Below, piece after piece: positions 24,590 through 37,480 of a DNA stretch of 64,000 nucleotides. The stretch lies in contig NC_045148.1 of assembly GCF_008831285.2 (NCBI RefSeq), forward strand, positions 11,514,183 through 11,578,182. Reading direction: 5' to 3'. The translations under genes and the position numbers were made by a program. Numbering within the stretch: the stretch's first letter is position 1; each line of letters starts with the position of its first letter. The notes below the pieces were generated by a model. The model saw nothing but the letters and a program-made list of their open reading frames with translations, did no database searches and had not been told where the DNA came from. This stretch comes from Nymphaea colorata. Lineage: Eukaryota > Streptophyta > Magnoliopsida > Nymphaeales > Nymphaeaceae.

Positions 24590-26167
24590 GTTTTTCAGAT
24601 ATGGCCCCCGTAAGGATAAACAGCCTGCTAAGGATCTGGAGACAATCGAGGCAACCAAAGGTGAGACAGCTGTTTCTGTGGCTGAAACAGTTGAGGGAGG
24701 CTCACCGGCTAGCTTGAGTGCCATCATGGCCATGTTAGCGAGGATAGAGGCAGAAATGAGAGAGGCCAAAAGGGATATGAGGGAGGTTAAAAGTGAGAAC
24801 AGAAGGGTCGTTGAACGCCTGGACAATCTTGAGAGGATGTCCCTTAGTGCTTCCATTCAAGGGCCGCACTTTAGCCAAATATCAGCCGGCCTTAATGTCC
24901 CTAGCACTTCCTACCCGCAGCCGCGTGGGATTACTGAGTCATATTTACAGCAGGTGTTAGACAAAATGCAGCAGGTTATAGTGCAAGCTGGTAGAGCGCC
25001 GAATTGGGAGGGTTTACTCCCTAGACCAAGCGAGGAGGCATGCAGTGCCAGTGTTGATTGACCTCCCTAAAGGAACGGTGTTGAAATTGATTTAGATGCA
25101 GTTGATGAACCATATCCACCTCGTAATGGCCGCAGAGTTCATCAAAGAGGAGAGCTCCAGCCATGGGCTCCTCTAAGGGTGAATGACCGAATGCCTACAT
25201 TGAAGATTGAATGTCCCATCTTCAATGGCACACACACCCGAGATTGGATTTTCAAAGTTGAAAGGTACTTACAATGCTTAGGAGTACCACCGGAGCACAA
25301 AGTCACGTATGCCATGCTTCTTTTCGAGAAACATGCACTCCAATGGTTCCGTTGGCTCATTCGTAGGAACCCCAATATAGGATGGGAAGAATTTCGAGTT
25401 GCCATGATGCGTATGTTTGAGGATTCTAGATTTACAGACTTTAACGTCCAGCTCAAAACCTTGACACAAACTAGATCAGTGATTGAATACCAGCATCAGT
25501 TTGAGAGCCTCTCATAGTGACCGGTTGGGAGGATGAAGCCTTAGTAGGGGTTTTTATTGGTGGGCTTCAGCCCGAGATTCAGCTGGCAGTCTTAGGCCAA
25601 CCATCGAGGGATCTCCAAGAATGTATGCGAGTTGCTAGGCACAAGGAAGAAAAGATAAGAAGAAAACAAGCCCTCCAACGAACTTACAAAGAAATTCCTA
25701 AGGAAAAGAGGAACTATGGGAAAGCACCCTCACCCAAGGCTATCAAATCGAGTTCGGGTAAGCCTTATGAACGCAGGCTAGCCTTCCGAGATAAAGTACC
25801 CGTGAGATACATTTCTAAGGCAGAAGGGGAGGATTTGATAAAGAGGGGTCTATGCATTAAGTGCAATGAGAAATGGGACCCAAGGCATATTTGTAGGACC
25901 TTCCAGCTCGTCATTGTTGTAGAGGAGGATGAGAGTCATCTCCCGGATACCTCAAATGGCGAGGTTGAGGTGGACACTACCTCGGAGAGACCGGAATCGC
26001 CTAGTGGTGGTTGCCACACCATTGCCGACCCGAATCACCCGAAGGCTATGCGCGTGATTGGAACCATTCAGACCAAGGAAGTGACTGTCCTTTATTCCGG
26101 GGCCACACATAATTATATGAGGACGAAGGTTGCTCAGACTTTGGGATACACCTTGGCACCATACTGA
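24590..26167 (+). pseudogene. gag: gag and start of protease of element 2 (broken)
   Basis: The first frame to 25061 has a coiled-coil-like stretch (ARIEAEMREAKRDMREVKSE). The capsid core (IFNGTHTRDWIFKVERYLQC, then HALQWFRWLIRRNPNIGWEE) lies in 25179-25517. A frame change at 25517 leads into the capsid end (FIGGLQPEIQL), a basic linker, a zinc knuckle (GLCIKCNEKWDPRHIC, about 25850-25895) and the protease start. In the protease the catalytic Asp is replaced by Tyr (VLYSGATHNY; Tyr codon 26093-26095). A stop follows at 26165. It is not functional. Confidence 0.85.
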
Positions 26168-26176
26168 CCTCTTACT

Positions 26177-29100
26177 GTGGCAGTCGGGAATGGATCCCGA
26201 ATTATTTGCAAGCATATTTGTGAGGCAATGGAGATAATGATGCAAGGGGAGCCTTTCACCGTCGACCTTTTCGTCTTGCCCATTGAAGGGGCCGATATAG
26301 TCCTAGGGGTTCAGTGGCTGGAAACCCTTGGGGTTATTACTTGGGATTTTGCGAGGATGAAAATGAGTTTTTAGAAGGAGGAAGGAGGTAAGCATATCAC
26401 TCTACAGGAAATTGAGTCCTCTGTCACACCCAAGGCAGCACTCAAACTGCTTGCTGCTCAACACTTAGCGTGTTGGGTGATTTCGATAGTCATCGATTTT
26501 TTTCCTGTGGCCAAAAATGACGATGAACAAGTGCCACCTAAAATCCAGCAAATCCTAAGTCAGTATGATGATGTCATTGAAGAGCCAAAGAGGCTCCCTC
26601 CGCCACGATCTTATGACTACCAGATTGTCTTGACCCATGGGACCGAGCCGATTAATGTCAAACCATATCGATATGGTTAGGCACAGAAGTCAGAGATCGA
26701 GAGGTTAGTAAAAGAAATGTTGGACGAAGGTATTATTAGGCCTAGTAGCAGCCCATATTCTTCACCTGTGCTCCTAGTGAAGAAAAATGATGAAAGTTTG
26801 GAGATTTTGTATCGACTATAGGGCTCTAAATGAGGCTACAATGAAGGACAGGCATCCGATACCTGTGATCGATGAGCTCCTAGGTGAATTAACATGTGCT
26901 ATTATTTTCTCTAAGTTGGATCTATGGGTTGGTTATCACCAGATTCAGATAAGGGCTGATGACGTCCACAAGACAGCCTTTCGTACTCATGAGGGCCACT
27001 ATGAGTTCTTGGTTATGCCTTTCGGCCTAATCAACGCACCAGCCACTTTCCAGTAGTGCATGAACGACGTACTTCAGCCGTACTTAAGGGACTTCATACT
27101 GGTTTTTTTTTACGACCTTCTTGTGTACAGCCGATCATTGGAGCAGCACATGGATCACTTGGCACAAACATTGAGTCTGCGTGAGCATAGTCTATTCGCC
27201 AAGTTATCTAAATGTAGTTTTGGCCAGACTTTTATCGGCTATCTTAGGCATACTGTAACAAAAGAAGGCGTTAAAGCTAACCCGGATAAGCTCCGTGTGA
27301 TGAAAGAGTGACAACTTCCTAAGGACTTACGAGGACTTAGGGGTTTCTTGGGTTTGACGGGCTATTACCGTCGATTTATTCAAGGTTACGGCATCATAGC
27401 AACACCCTTGACGAGTATGTTGAAGAAATGGTCGTTCACTTGGACAGATAAGTCCAAGGCAGCCTTTGACTGATTGAAGGATGGGATGATGACCGCTCCT
27501 GTGTTAGCATTGCCGGACTTCACCAAGCAGTTTGTGGTGGAGACCGATGCTTGTGATACTGGGGTTGGGGCTGTGCTCAGCCAGGAAAGACATCCCATAG
27601 CTTTTATGTCTAAAGCTCTCACCAGTCGAGCTAAGCCACATTCGACATATGAAAAGAATCGTTTGGCTATTGTCCTTGCCATCAGTAAGTGGAGGCCGTA
27701 TCAGTTGGGCAGACGATTCGTCATCAGGACAGACCACAATAGTCTCAAATTTATGCTCACTCAGAGGGTTTCAACTCTGATATAGCAGAGGTGGCTTGCT
27801 AAGCTCCTTGGGTATGATTTTGAGATAAAGTACAAACGAGGGCCCGAAAATACAGCTGCAGACGCCTTGTCTAGACTTTTCGAGCATCTTATGACCCTCT
27901 CTGTGGTTGAGACATACTTGTGGGATCCGTTAGATGCAGAACAGTTAGAAGATGTGGACATACGGCTCATGAGGCACTCTTTGCGTGACCACCCAAGATC
28001 CATACACTTTTGCAACTTAAAGGGGAACTTGTTATGTTGCAAGGGGCGGGTGGTGGTGCCTAAGGGATCGACACTGAAGCAAGATTTGTTTCTCCACTTC
28101 TACGCTTCTCCAGCCGGCGGGCCACGAGGGAGTGGCCAAGACACTCAGTCGAATAAAGTCCCAATTCTGGTGGGAGGGACTTCGAACAGATGTGAGAGGG
28201 TTCGTATGTCAAAGTCAGGTTTGCCAGCATAAGAAGTATGAGACAATGAAGCCTCCTGGGCACTTGAACCCTTTGCCCATTCCGACCAAGCTATGGACTG
28301 ACATATCGATGGATTTCATTGATGTCATGCCGCGATCAGAGGGCAAGGAGGCCGTTCTAGTAGTTGTTGATCGCCTGACGAAATACAACTATTTCGCACC
28401 TTTGCCCAAGCATTATCATAGGCCTCTTGTGGCAGATGTCTTCCAGGACCATGTCGGCAAGTTGCATGGCATGCCCCGCACCATTGTATGCGATAGAAAT
28501 TCTATTTTCATGAGCTCTTTTTGGAGGGAGTGTATGAGTAGAGTTGGCACGACCTTGAATTTCAGTACTGTCCACCATCCTCAGACTGATGGACAGAGCG
28601 AGGTTGTCAACCGAACTCTTGAGACATATTTACGCTGCTTCGTTGGAGGTAGGTCAACTTCATGGGTGCGGTATCTTTCGTGGGCTGAATGGGCCTACAA
28701 CATGAGTCTTCCTTCTGGGACAGACATAACCCCGTATGAAGCTCTATATGGGGTTCCACCACCCCAAATACCGAGGTATGAGGGCAGCACTACCGTGGAT
28801 GAAGAGGTGGACTGTAGTCTGAGGACTAGAGAGGATGTTTTGGCTTCACTTAGGCGGAATATCCTCAGGTCATAGAACCGAATGAAACAAGTCTATGACA
28901 AGGACCGAGAGTTTAGTGTTGGGGATTATGTGTGGCTGAAACGGCTACCCCTCAAACAAAAATCATTGTTGGGGGCAACCGTACTCGAAGTTGCTTCCAA
29001 GGTACTACGGCCCCTATTTGATCTTGCAACGAGTAGGCAGAGCAGCATATTGCCTAGCATTACCTGCCACAACACAAGTCCATCCCCATATAACCTGCCT

Positions 29101-29337
29101 CAAGCCACATGTCGGGCAGCTTCCCACACAGATTGAGCACATTCCCGAGCAGTAGCCTTGACCCTATCGGATTTTATGGCATCGCTATGCACAGCGCCAA
29201 GGGCACACTAGGCATGAGGTCTTGGTCGAGTGGGAAGGACCCGACCAAGGTACATCGTGGGAGGAGTTTGAGCAGATCGCCCACCAATTTTTGTATGCAC
29301 GAGCTTGGGGACAAGCTCAAAGTAAGGGGGGTGGATC
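26177..29337 (+). pseudogene. pol: pol of element 2: protease end, RT, RNase H, integrase, chromodomain-like tail (broken)
   Basis: The protease end carries LPIEGADIVLGVQWLETLG (26177-26374). RT begins about 26570 (EEPKRLPPPRSYDY, then NVKPYRYG, TAG), continues with [31 protein letters not shown] and a damaged catalytic box FFYDLL: the first Asp is Tyr, codon 27111-27113. Thumb and RNase H follow (TGYYRRFIQGYG; VETDACDTGVGAVLSQERHP; IRTDHNSLKFMLTQR). Integrase 28132-28875 is the best-preserved frame: D (SMDFIDVMPRSEGKEAVLVV), D (IVCDRNSIF) and E (TDGQSEVVNRTLE) are all present. A TAG at 28875 precedes the C-terminus. The chromodomain-like tail is about 29160-29285. Confidence 0.9.
29321..29331 (+). 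other. Polypurine tract of element 2
   Basis: AGTAAGGGGGG lies a few bases before the 3' LTR, as required for plus-strand priming. Confidence 0.75.
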
Positions 29338-32002
29338 TAATATGGGCTTGCCTAGGAGCCCACCGAGAGACGAGGCCGACGATGCCGAGAGACGGCGAGC
29401 CACACCGGCCAAGTGCCGAGAGAGTAGATTGACTCACCCTTTGCCGCCCAAAGGCCGAGCGAGGCTAGCAGAGGAGACGACCACCCCAGGCGCATCGCAC
29501 CCCACAGCGCCAGATCTTGATGAGAGGGGCCATGGATCGTCGACCAGGGCAGGCAGTGCCAGCACCGAGGGACGCTGAAGGTGGCCTATATTGGCCGAAG
29601 GTGATGTAGAGAGACGTAGGCCAGCAGATGCCGAGGGGGCATCGAGCATAGAAGGCACTGCGTTTACGCACCGCACAGGGAAGGAGCACACTGTTGAGGC
29701 TGATATTATTTTCTATGAGGCTAACCCTTCTTCGAGCCGAGCGAGTGAGGAGCCAGGGACGAGTGGTACCAAGGAGTGGAGCATCCAGTCGAGCATGGGA
29801 CAGAGACAAATGGAGGACGCCCAGCTCACCGAGACACATGAGGAGAGGACCACCCTGGCCGAGACGGGGTGAAGGGGTTTGCACCCTAGCCGAGCTTTAC
29901 GACGAATGCCCAGCCCAAGCAATGGGCGTGTTTTGACTCAGTTGATTGACCGACTCGTTCAGGTTTATAATTTGTATGTACTTTATGCATGTGTATTTTA
30001 TTGGTATGTAATGTACCGGTACAGGTTGAAACCGTCTCGGGTCACTCAAGCTTATAAGCTTGAACATCCGCGTGAAATGGATCATCTATCGAACATGAAT
30101 GTTATGAGAGTCCTTTTCTCATTTTCTTTCTTGCACCCGTGAGAGTTTCTTCTCTTCCACCCATGAGGGTTTCTTCCTCTTTCACTCAAGAGGATCTCTT
30201 CTTCTACTTCCTCTTACTCACCTTCTTCTTCTTCTTCCTCCTCTACTTCATCTTCTTCCTGGTGTTTGTTCCTTTGACGCCTTCCAAACCTCATCCAAAC
30301 TTCCCTAGCCACGGAAGGCGCAGCTAAGGTGGTTCCCACTGACTACAGTGAGGGGCTTCGCTGCTGCACATAAGAGACAGCTAGAGGAGCGTGCCAGGAT
30401 TACCAATTCCTATTGCATACCCATCTTGCCGCCCATACACCTCTGCTCTTACCCACATAGCGCCAATCTGAGAAGATCCTTCAGCAATCGAACGCCACAG
30501 CCGCCTTCTACACGGCCTAGAGATGATCTGGACCAAAATGGAGGGGGATCCGACGGTGGATGATTGAGAAATCCACCCCTGCCGAAATCTGGCGCACATA
30601 GGTGGCTACTTCCAGCTAAATCCGCCAATCTGATGGCAGTGACCCTAATCTTCGTCTGAAAATTGGAGAAAACCCCACCAACGGTGATCTGACTTTTCTT
30701 AACCTCTCATTTGTGTTGATTTTGATCTTTCTTAGCTGTTGGAGCTGGATTTACCCTTGTTGTCTACTGACATCGCATGGAGGAGCTCGTGGTGGCCTTG
30801 CTCTATTCTGGAGATGCCTACAGCAAGTGACAGCCCAGCCCCTTCTCTCCACAACCACTGGCACTTAGGCCGCTCCATTTGATTCCACATTTTAGGTGTC
30901 CCTTCCTAATCATCCCAGCCAGCATCAATCCAAATCTCAGCTTGATCCGAGCTCCGGGTGATTTTTGGTGAATTTTTGAAGATTCAGCCTCCCCTACTCT
31001 GTGGCAGAACCTAAACTCACCCAGTGCCTATATCGGTCAGGCATCTTCACCAGAGCTTCGACTTTGATAAAAGACTCCTTAGAAGCTCATATTTGGGACG
31101 TCTGTTCATAACCATCTGGAGGAGCCATGGCCCGAATTTCAGCTCGTTTGGAGTCCTACACGAATTTTGGCAATTTTTAGAGTGCGGAGTGCTCCTGTGA
31201 ACGCCTGTGAAACAAGGAGCTCATTTGCAAGGTGGAGGAGGAGAAGCTTGGAGCATTAGCTGCCCAGCAGCGCGCGTGTACCGGCGTTAATCGGTGCTTC
31301 CCTAACCCCAAACACGTCTGCTCCTGGGGTTAACCTGATTCTCTGGTGACGCTTCTCCACTTGGGCGATTTAAATCTTTTGCTCTTTGCTTTATCGGTGA
31401 TTGCCCTGTTTATTTGTGTTGAGGGATCATTAAAGGCACGGGCAGCTACGAGGAGCAGATTGGCGCCTTCCCTCACACAACGGGAGTGCTGGATGCCGAG
31501 GACCTGGGTTTTTGTCCTTGATAGAGAGGGCTGGACTTGCTCCAGCTAGGTTCGCCTCGACACACCCTATAGAGCGTGGGTGGGTTTTACTGCTTTTAGC
31601 CTTGCCAGACCGGTTCGTGGCTGACGGGGTTCCCTCCGAGCACCTTGGCTGAGGACACGAACCCGAGTTGTGATCCATCCTATTGGTGTGGGTGTTGGTT
31701 TGCATGACTCCTAGGCATGCATGGCATGGTTTGCTGAGTGAGGCTTGAGAGACAATTTGTATGCTGCACTTGTAAGGCCTGAAACCATCCTATTGTAGTC
31801 GGTTCAGACCTAGTGTAGCTTGGGAGAAAAGCCCTTACTTGTACTACTTCCCTTGGGAATTTTGCTGGGTCTGTTTCGAGCAGGGTAGAGCTCTTTACTC
31901 AGTACTACCGAAGCATCTTTGAAGAGATCTTGAGAGGTTGGGGCGGCAGTATAGGCAGTGACTTCGGCGATAGTTTGCAGCGCCTTAGGGACCGTCCTAC
32001 CA
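29338..32002 (+). repeat. 3' LTR of element 2 (2665 bp)
   Basis: It begins TAATATGGGC (the canonical TG has become TA) and ends CCGTCCTACCA. After it come the GTTTC duplication and element 3 sequence, with no further similarity to the region after the 5' LTR. Confidence 0.93.
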
Positions 32003-32698
32003 GTTTCCTTGCAAATGTTCTCAGCTGACCCACCGACTCTTCAAGTCACCTTGCTGCAACAGCATAGCGCCACTTGGGCATTCCTTGGCTTTGTCATTGC
32101 CAAGTGTGTTGCAACATCTTGTTGAGAGCAGATGGATTGCAACAGCCGTTTGGCCGAACATATGTTGTTCTGCAGCCTGCTACCTCCCTAGCCGAAATTG
32201 GCACAGTCCACTTCATGGACTGCAAGGTGAGACTCTTCAAATACCCTATAGACATACAGGTGGGTGTTTTGCTTTCAGGCTACTGCGTGCCTCCAGTCGA
32301 AAGGGACCCTTGGAGTGCACAAGGCACCCAAGCAGGGCTGAGCCAAAACTAGATTCGGCTAGACCTATTGGGAAGAGGGTATGGTTTGTTTGTAGGCATA
32401 GTTTGTGGATTAGTTTGAGCAAGTTAGCGGTAGTGAGTGATTTAAGCTTGTGTCGCTCATGCTTGTAATTTCCAACCTTCAACCCCATTTTGTAATCTCT
32501 GTAAAGGGCTAAGGAATATGTTGTACCATCTAAGGGATTCCTTGTAAGGACGGGGTCCTGTTCGACCAGGGAGTTTATTGTACAGGAATTAACCTCCCCA
32601 TCGATTTGTGCCAGGTTCCAACAGAGGTCTAGAGTGGTGATGCTTAGACCAACAACAATGGTAGGCCTAGGCAGGGCCTCGGCCAGGTGGGTGTACCA
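32003..32698 (+). repeat. Right part of the 5' LTR of element 3
   Basis: It starts with the second GTTTC copy and ends GGTGTACCA four bases before a primer-binding site, so it is the U5 end of an LTR. It is the continuation of 19591-21903. Confidence 0.75.
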
Positions 32699-32702
32699 GA
32701 AG

Positions 32703-32715
32703 TGGTATCAGAGCT
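32703..32715 (+). other. Primer-binding site of element 3
   Basis: TGGTATCAGAGCT matches the initiator tRNA-Met-complementary motif over 12 bases. It shows that the preceding sequence is a 5' LTR of a separate element, not a part of element 2. Confidence 0.88.
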
Positions 32716-33481
32716 GTCGATGGACAACAACTGGTGCAGCAGAAAATTAGTTACAGTCTGCAACCTAAATGGAGTGCTGAGAGAAATCGAGCTTAGAATT
32801 CTCTGAAAATTTTTAGAGTCACATAAGTAGTCGTGCTATACTGTGTGATGGTTGGTTGGGACTAATTTTCTAGAAAATTGAGAGTTTAGCCCTTGTGACA
32901 AACTTGTAGGACTATGTAGACAGGTTCTGACCTATGCGTCCATTGAACAGTCAGGTTGAGAGAGAGATCTGAGCATTGCGAAGGTCTAATGGCCTTCATT
33001 CAGACTAAAAGTTTAAGAGAAGGACTGATGCTATGCAACCAACACAGCCAAATTGGTGGCCAAACCCGAGGTTTGTTGCGAGGCACCAGGAGGGCGCAAC
33101 AAGTTTGGTCTCTTTTCAGACCCAGCTAAGGGTGCAGCTAGTTGCCGAGATGCCAAGCTGGTGTGGCAGCACATGAATGCTAGCCTTGTCTCCAACTATC
33201 GAAGGTAGAACTCTCGCTTGCTCAAATTACTTTGACAAGCACACCACCGTCGACACCAAGCGGGTGTGGTGGTGCAAGCTCGAAGGGCTACAACAACTGC
33301 CAAACTGTGCTCAACGAAACTTTGGCACAGTGAGCAACCAAAGATTGATCACTTCTTCACACTTGAAAGATGAGAGAAGAAGCATTAACCAAAGTATAGA
33401 AAGGTTCTCTAATGTCAAGCAAAGGGAAAGGCAAAGACACCACTTCCATGTTTCCTATACTAGAATCTCCATAAATTCATA

Positions 33482-36010
33482 TGGATTATGATCTGGAGGC
33501 TTTTGGAAGGATGGTAGGAGAAATAACTGGCCTCAAGCAAGCTACGAAGGACATCTAGCACATGGGGCTGGGAAGGACTACCTTCCAGGACCAACTTAAC
33601 CGGTGGAGGCAGCTCGACCTCCTGTCCATCCAAGTGAGGGAGATAGCAACATACCGAGGAAAGCAACAATCTCATATGAACAGGATGCAAGAAATGTTAT
33701 GTAGCTTGACCAACAGGGAGTTACCTAGCAATAACAACGAAGGAGCTAGCTCAAAATGCTGGGAGGAAGCCTAGACTGGACCTTCCAGCATGGGCTGATT
33801 TCTATGAATGGTCAGGGAAAAAGCATAAACAAGCCTCACAAAGTCGGGCAACTACAAGAAGCCCCTACAACAAGCAGCACCTATCGAAGGGAGGCCAGCC
33901 GCACCTCCTAAAACCCATTTAATAACACCCCAAGAGTATGAGGAAAGAATAAAAAAGGGGTTGTGTTTCAACTATGATGAAAAATGGGAAAAATGACACG
34001 TGCAAACAGCTACAAATATTTCACATATTGGAGAAAGAGGACGAGGCTGGGAAGCCAGCAATCTCTCCTCATATGAGAACAGTGAGAAAACAATCATAGT
34101 CACAACAGAGGAAGAGGATATACCTAATGTCGCTTCCTATATGTTGGTAGGAGCGATTGTCACAAATTCAATGCGAGTGTCTGGGCAGATTGGCACTTTT
34201 GAAGTTGTGATCCTAGTCGATACTGGGGCATCACAAAACTTCATAGGGAAAAAGATTGCAGACAGTCTTGGCTGCATCACCTAGAAACATCCTTCTTGCG
34301 ATGTAAAGATGGGTGATAGAGTACATATCCCTTGCACCACCATGTGCTGGGATGTGCAGCTAATGATTCAAGGATCTCCCTTCACGATCGACCTATACAT
34401 CCTTCCAACATGTGGTATGGAGGTTGTATTAGGAATGCAGTGGCTAAAAACATTGGGCAAATTAACTTGGGACTTCTCCGAAATGTCCATGCCATACCCT
34501 AAGGAGGGTATCGACCAGTAACTATAACTGCCCTCAAGCCTCGAGAAGGAGGCAAAGAATCCTTATGGCTAGCATAGGCTGGACAGCCAGCATATTGGCT
34601 GCTCACCATGGTGCATGATGTGATACAAGGGCCGAATCTTCAAGAGGAAATGCTAGTTGAGGTAGCAGTAGTCTTGGCTGACTTTGAGGACATCTTCACC
34701 GAGCCCAAAGGCTTGCCCCTAACACGCAGCTATGACCATTGAATAGATCTCAAACCAGGGGCAGGGGCAAGGGCTGTAAGCGTGAGGCCATACAGATATG
34801 CTCACACACAAAAAAACGAAATTGAGTGCTTGATCTAGAAAATGATTGATGTTGGGGTCATCTAACCTAGCGCAAGTTCTCTCTCCTCACCAGTCCTTCT
34901 CGTCAGGAAAAAGGATAGGTCGTGGAGATTTTGTGTAGACTACAGAGTACTAAATGAGGTTGCCTCCAAGGATAAGCACCCCATACCTATCATAGATGAA
35001 TTGCTTGATGAACTGACTGAGGCAATGTTCTTCTCAAAGCTTAACCTAAGAGTCGGATACCATAAATTCCAGACAGCCAAAGAAGACATAGAGAAAACCA
35101 CATTCCAAACTCATGATGGGCATTATGAGTTCCTAGTAATGCCTTTCGAGCTCACAAATTCTCCGACCATGTTTCAAAGGTGCATGAATGATACCTTCCA
35201 AGAGTTCTTAGGTTAAGCTTTTAGGTACCTTTTCACCAAAGGATGCTCATGGCCTACAGGGATTCATTGGGCTTACATGATACTACTAACATTTTATTAG
35301 GCACTACGACATCATAGTAGCACCGCTCACTAGGATGCTGAGGAGAGGAGGATGAGGATGGACCCCTAATGCTGAAAAAGCCTATGAGGAACTCAAGTCG
35401 TCCATGCTATCTTTCCCAGTTTTAGCTTTGCCAGATTTTAAAATGCAATTCATAGTTGAGACCGATGCATGTGACGTAGGTGTTGGTGCAGTACTAGCTC
35501 AAGAAAGACATCCATAGCCTTCATCAACAAGGCCTTAACAGATCGAGCCAAATCCCTGTCCACTTATGAAAAGGAACTGATGGCGATAGTAGTGGTTATC
35601 GAAAAATGGAGACCCTACCCAATTAGGAGGCACTTCATCATAAGAACAGATCACTCTAGCCTCAAATATTTGATGGGGCAGTGCATTTCTACACCAACAC
35701 AACAACAATGGATAGCACGAATCATGTGCTATGATTTTTCCATTGAATATAAGAAGGACCCTAAAAATAATGCAGTAGACGCACTCTCAAGACTGCCCGA
35801 ACATGCTATGGAGCCGCACAAGAGGTAGATTAAAAGTGGAAGATGGTTAGATCTTCCACCCTCCAACATCCTTGCTCCATCCCTAAGTATACCATAAAAG
35901 GAGGACTGTTATGCCGTCAAGAGAAGGTGTTGGTTCTTAGGCCTCACCTGCATGTTAATAGAACATCATCACATGTTTTCCATCGGGTGAAAGTTTCTAA
36001 GCATTCCCAT
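33482..36010 (+). pseudogene. gag-pol remnant of element 3
   Basis: About 33500-33774 is an N-terminal gag-like region. The capsid core is missing, and a damaged zinc knuckle follows at about 33950-34000 (GLCFNYDEKWEK then a stop; the second Cys is Tyr). The protease (34000-34520) keeps its catalytic LVDTGAS (Asp codon 34219-34221) and has a C-terminal VVLGMQWLKTLG. RT runs about 34690-35216 ([32 protein letters not shown]) and stops before the catalytic YVDD-type box. The next sequence is already the thumb end (about 35250-35350), so the palm end is deleted. RNase H reaches about 35820 (VETDACDVGVGAVLAQERHP; FIIRTDHSSLKYL; KDPKNNAVDALSRL). A trace of the integrase N-terminus ends at about 36010; no integrase core follows. 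Confidence 0.85.
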
Positions 36011-37480
36011 TTGGATTCTGTGAGATTTCTACCAATTTCGAGCTACTGCTCAACGTATGCCCTTTTCTATTGCATCCCTATTCTAGAGCATGCTAATGCC
36101 ACCTCTAGTGACTGCATACGTCATATTCCTTAGGCTGAAGCATTTGGCTACAATGAAGACCCCTACTCGACCACAAATCAATCGGATACCGGTCGGATTC
36201 AGCCTTCAAACTGCTGCTTGTCCATTGTTGTTCATTTTTTGATGAAAGGGAGTTCTTCACCCACTGTTAGCAAAACACGCGAGCAAACCCCTCTCTGCTA
36301 CCCCAAAAGTTTCCATTTGGGTTTGATGACTCTCAAGGCATTAGCTTATTTGATTTCTCGATTTATTGATCGGTTTTGTCACTGTATTTTCTATCACTGT
36401 TGCCATTTTCTCCAATGACCGTTTGTTCTCCACTCACTACTTTTGTCCCTCAAACCCCCTGTTCTGATGCCAACATGCACACCTGCAAGGCTTACTCCCC
36501 TTCCCACCTATTGGTGTTAGGCTATCCACAGTTAAGGGGTAGGCGCACCTGCAACATCTTCTTGTGCCTTAGGTGCATCTGCCTGAGGCGCATGCATTCT
36601 CCTTACCACCCGTGTCTGCTGCTCACATTTATCTTTGCATTTGGGCTCACACAAGCATACACACACATGCATTCTATTGTATGAATTTTACAAGCATTTT
36701 CACATGCATTCACATTTTATGTGAAATTTTCATGCTTCGGCATATACAAGCATGCAAGTACTTCAATGGATAGATTTCACAAGAATTTTCAAACCTTTTC
36801 ACTTGCATTGCACTAGCATCCAAGCTAGGGCATATTTTTTTTATATATTTCAAAATAGATTTTTTTTTTTCGAAAGTCCAATTTCATCATTTTCAGGATA
36901 GGTCTTCTGCCTTTGCCACCAAGAATGATTCTCCAACTTAGTAGCAAAGTAAGGCATGAGTGAACACCAAAATTTTAACAAGTCCAAATAACCATTTTAC
37001 CCTTTACCTTGAGATTTTCAAAGTGATTTGAAAGACCAAATTTCAATAACAAATGGTCATTTTTTAGCCAAAGAAGCAACTTTTACATAACATTGGGCAC
37101 TTAAATCCAGATCACCTAGGTCTTTCAAGCTAAAAATTAACATTTTGCCCATGTATCTTGGCATTTTGACCTGAAAAATAGAAAATTTTCACCAAATGTT
37201 TGATAATTACCTAACATTAGAGCAATTAGGCCGTTTCTCAACTTTACATGACCCTAGGAGTCTTCAAAATCAGACAACTATGGTTATCCCAATATGAAGC
37301 CAGCTCCCGTACAACTCAAATCAGTTCACTGGAATACAAAACTATGATCTTTAGCTAAACCAGGTCAAAATAAGTTCACCTTAAAGGAGAGAAAGTTTTA
37401 ATTAACTTATTTTGAATCACCCAACCTACGGTTTGGGCCTATACTAACTTGTAGATAGCCACCGGGTGTTTTCCTCTCGT
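36011..37480. other. Non-coding DNA right of element 3
   Basis: No gene or domain is recognised. AT-rich with short T runs around 36830-36870. Confidence 0.4.

Larger units (their letters stand above)
21904..32002 (+). mobile_element. Ty3/gypsy LTR retrotransposon, element 2 (structurally complete)
   Basis: Two LTRs (21904-24529 and 29338-32002) bracket a primer-binding site, gag, protease, RT, RNase H, integrase, chromodomain-like tail and polypurine tract. A perfect 5-bp target duplication GTTTC lies at 21899-21903 and 32003-32007. Length is 10,099 bp. The LTRs differ at about 10-15% of sites over their first 200 bp (by eye), so the insertion is old. Coding parts carry many stops and shifts. 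The tail VLVEWEGPDQGTSWEE supports a chromovirus assignment. Confidence 0.95.
19591..36010 (+). mobile_element. Ty3/gypsy LTR retrotransposon, element 3 (interrupted by element 2; right end missing)
   Basis: The parts are a 5' LTR split in two (left part ending 21903, right part 32003-32698), a primer-binding site at 32703 and a decayed gag-pol to about 36010. The left boundary is uncertain: it is placed where the element 1 LTR ends. Integrase and 3' LTR were not found. The two LTR halves are joined logically by the GTTTC target duplication around element 2. Confidence 0.7.
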
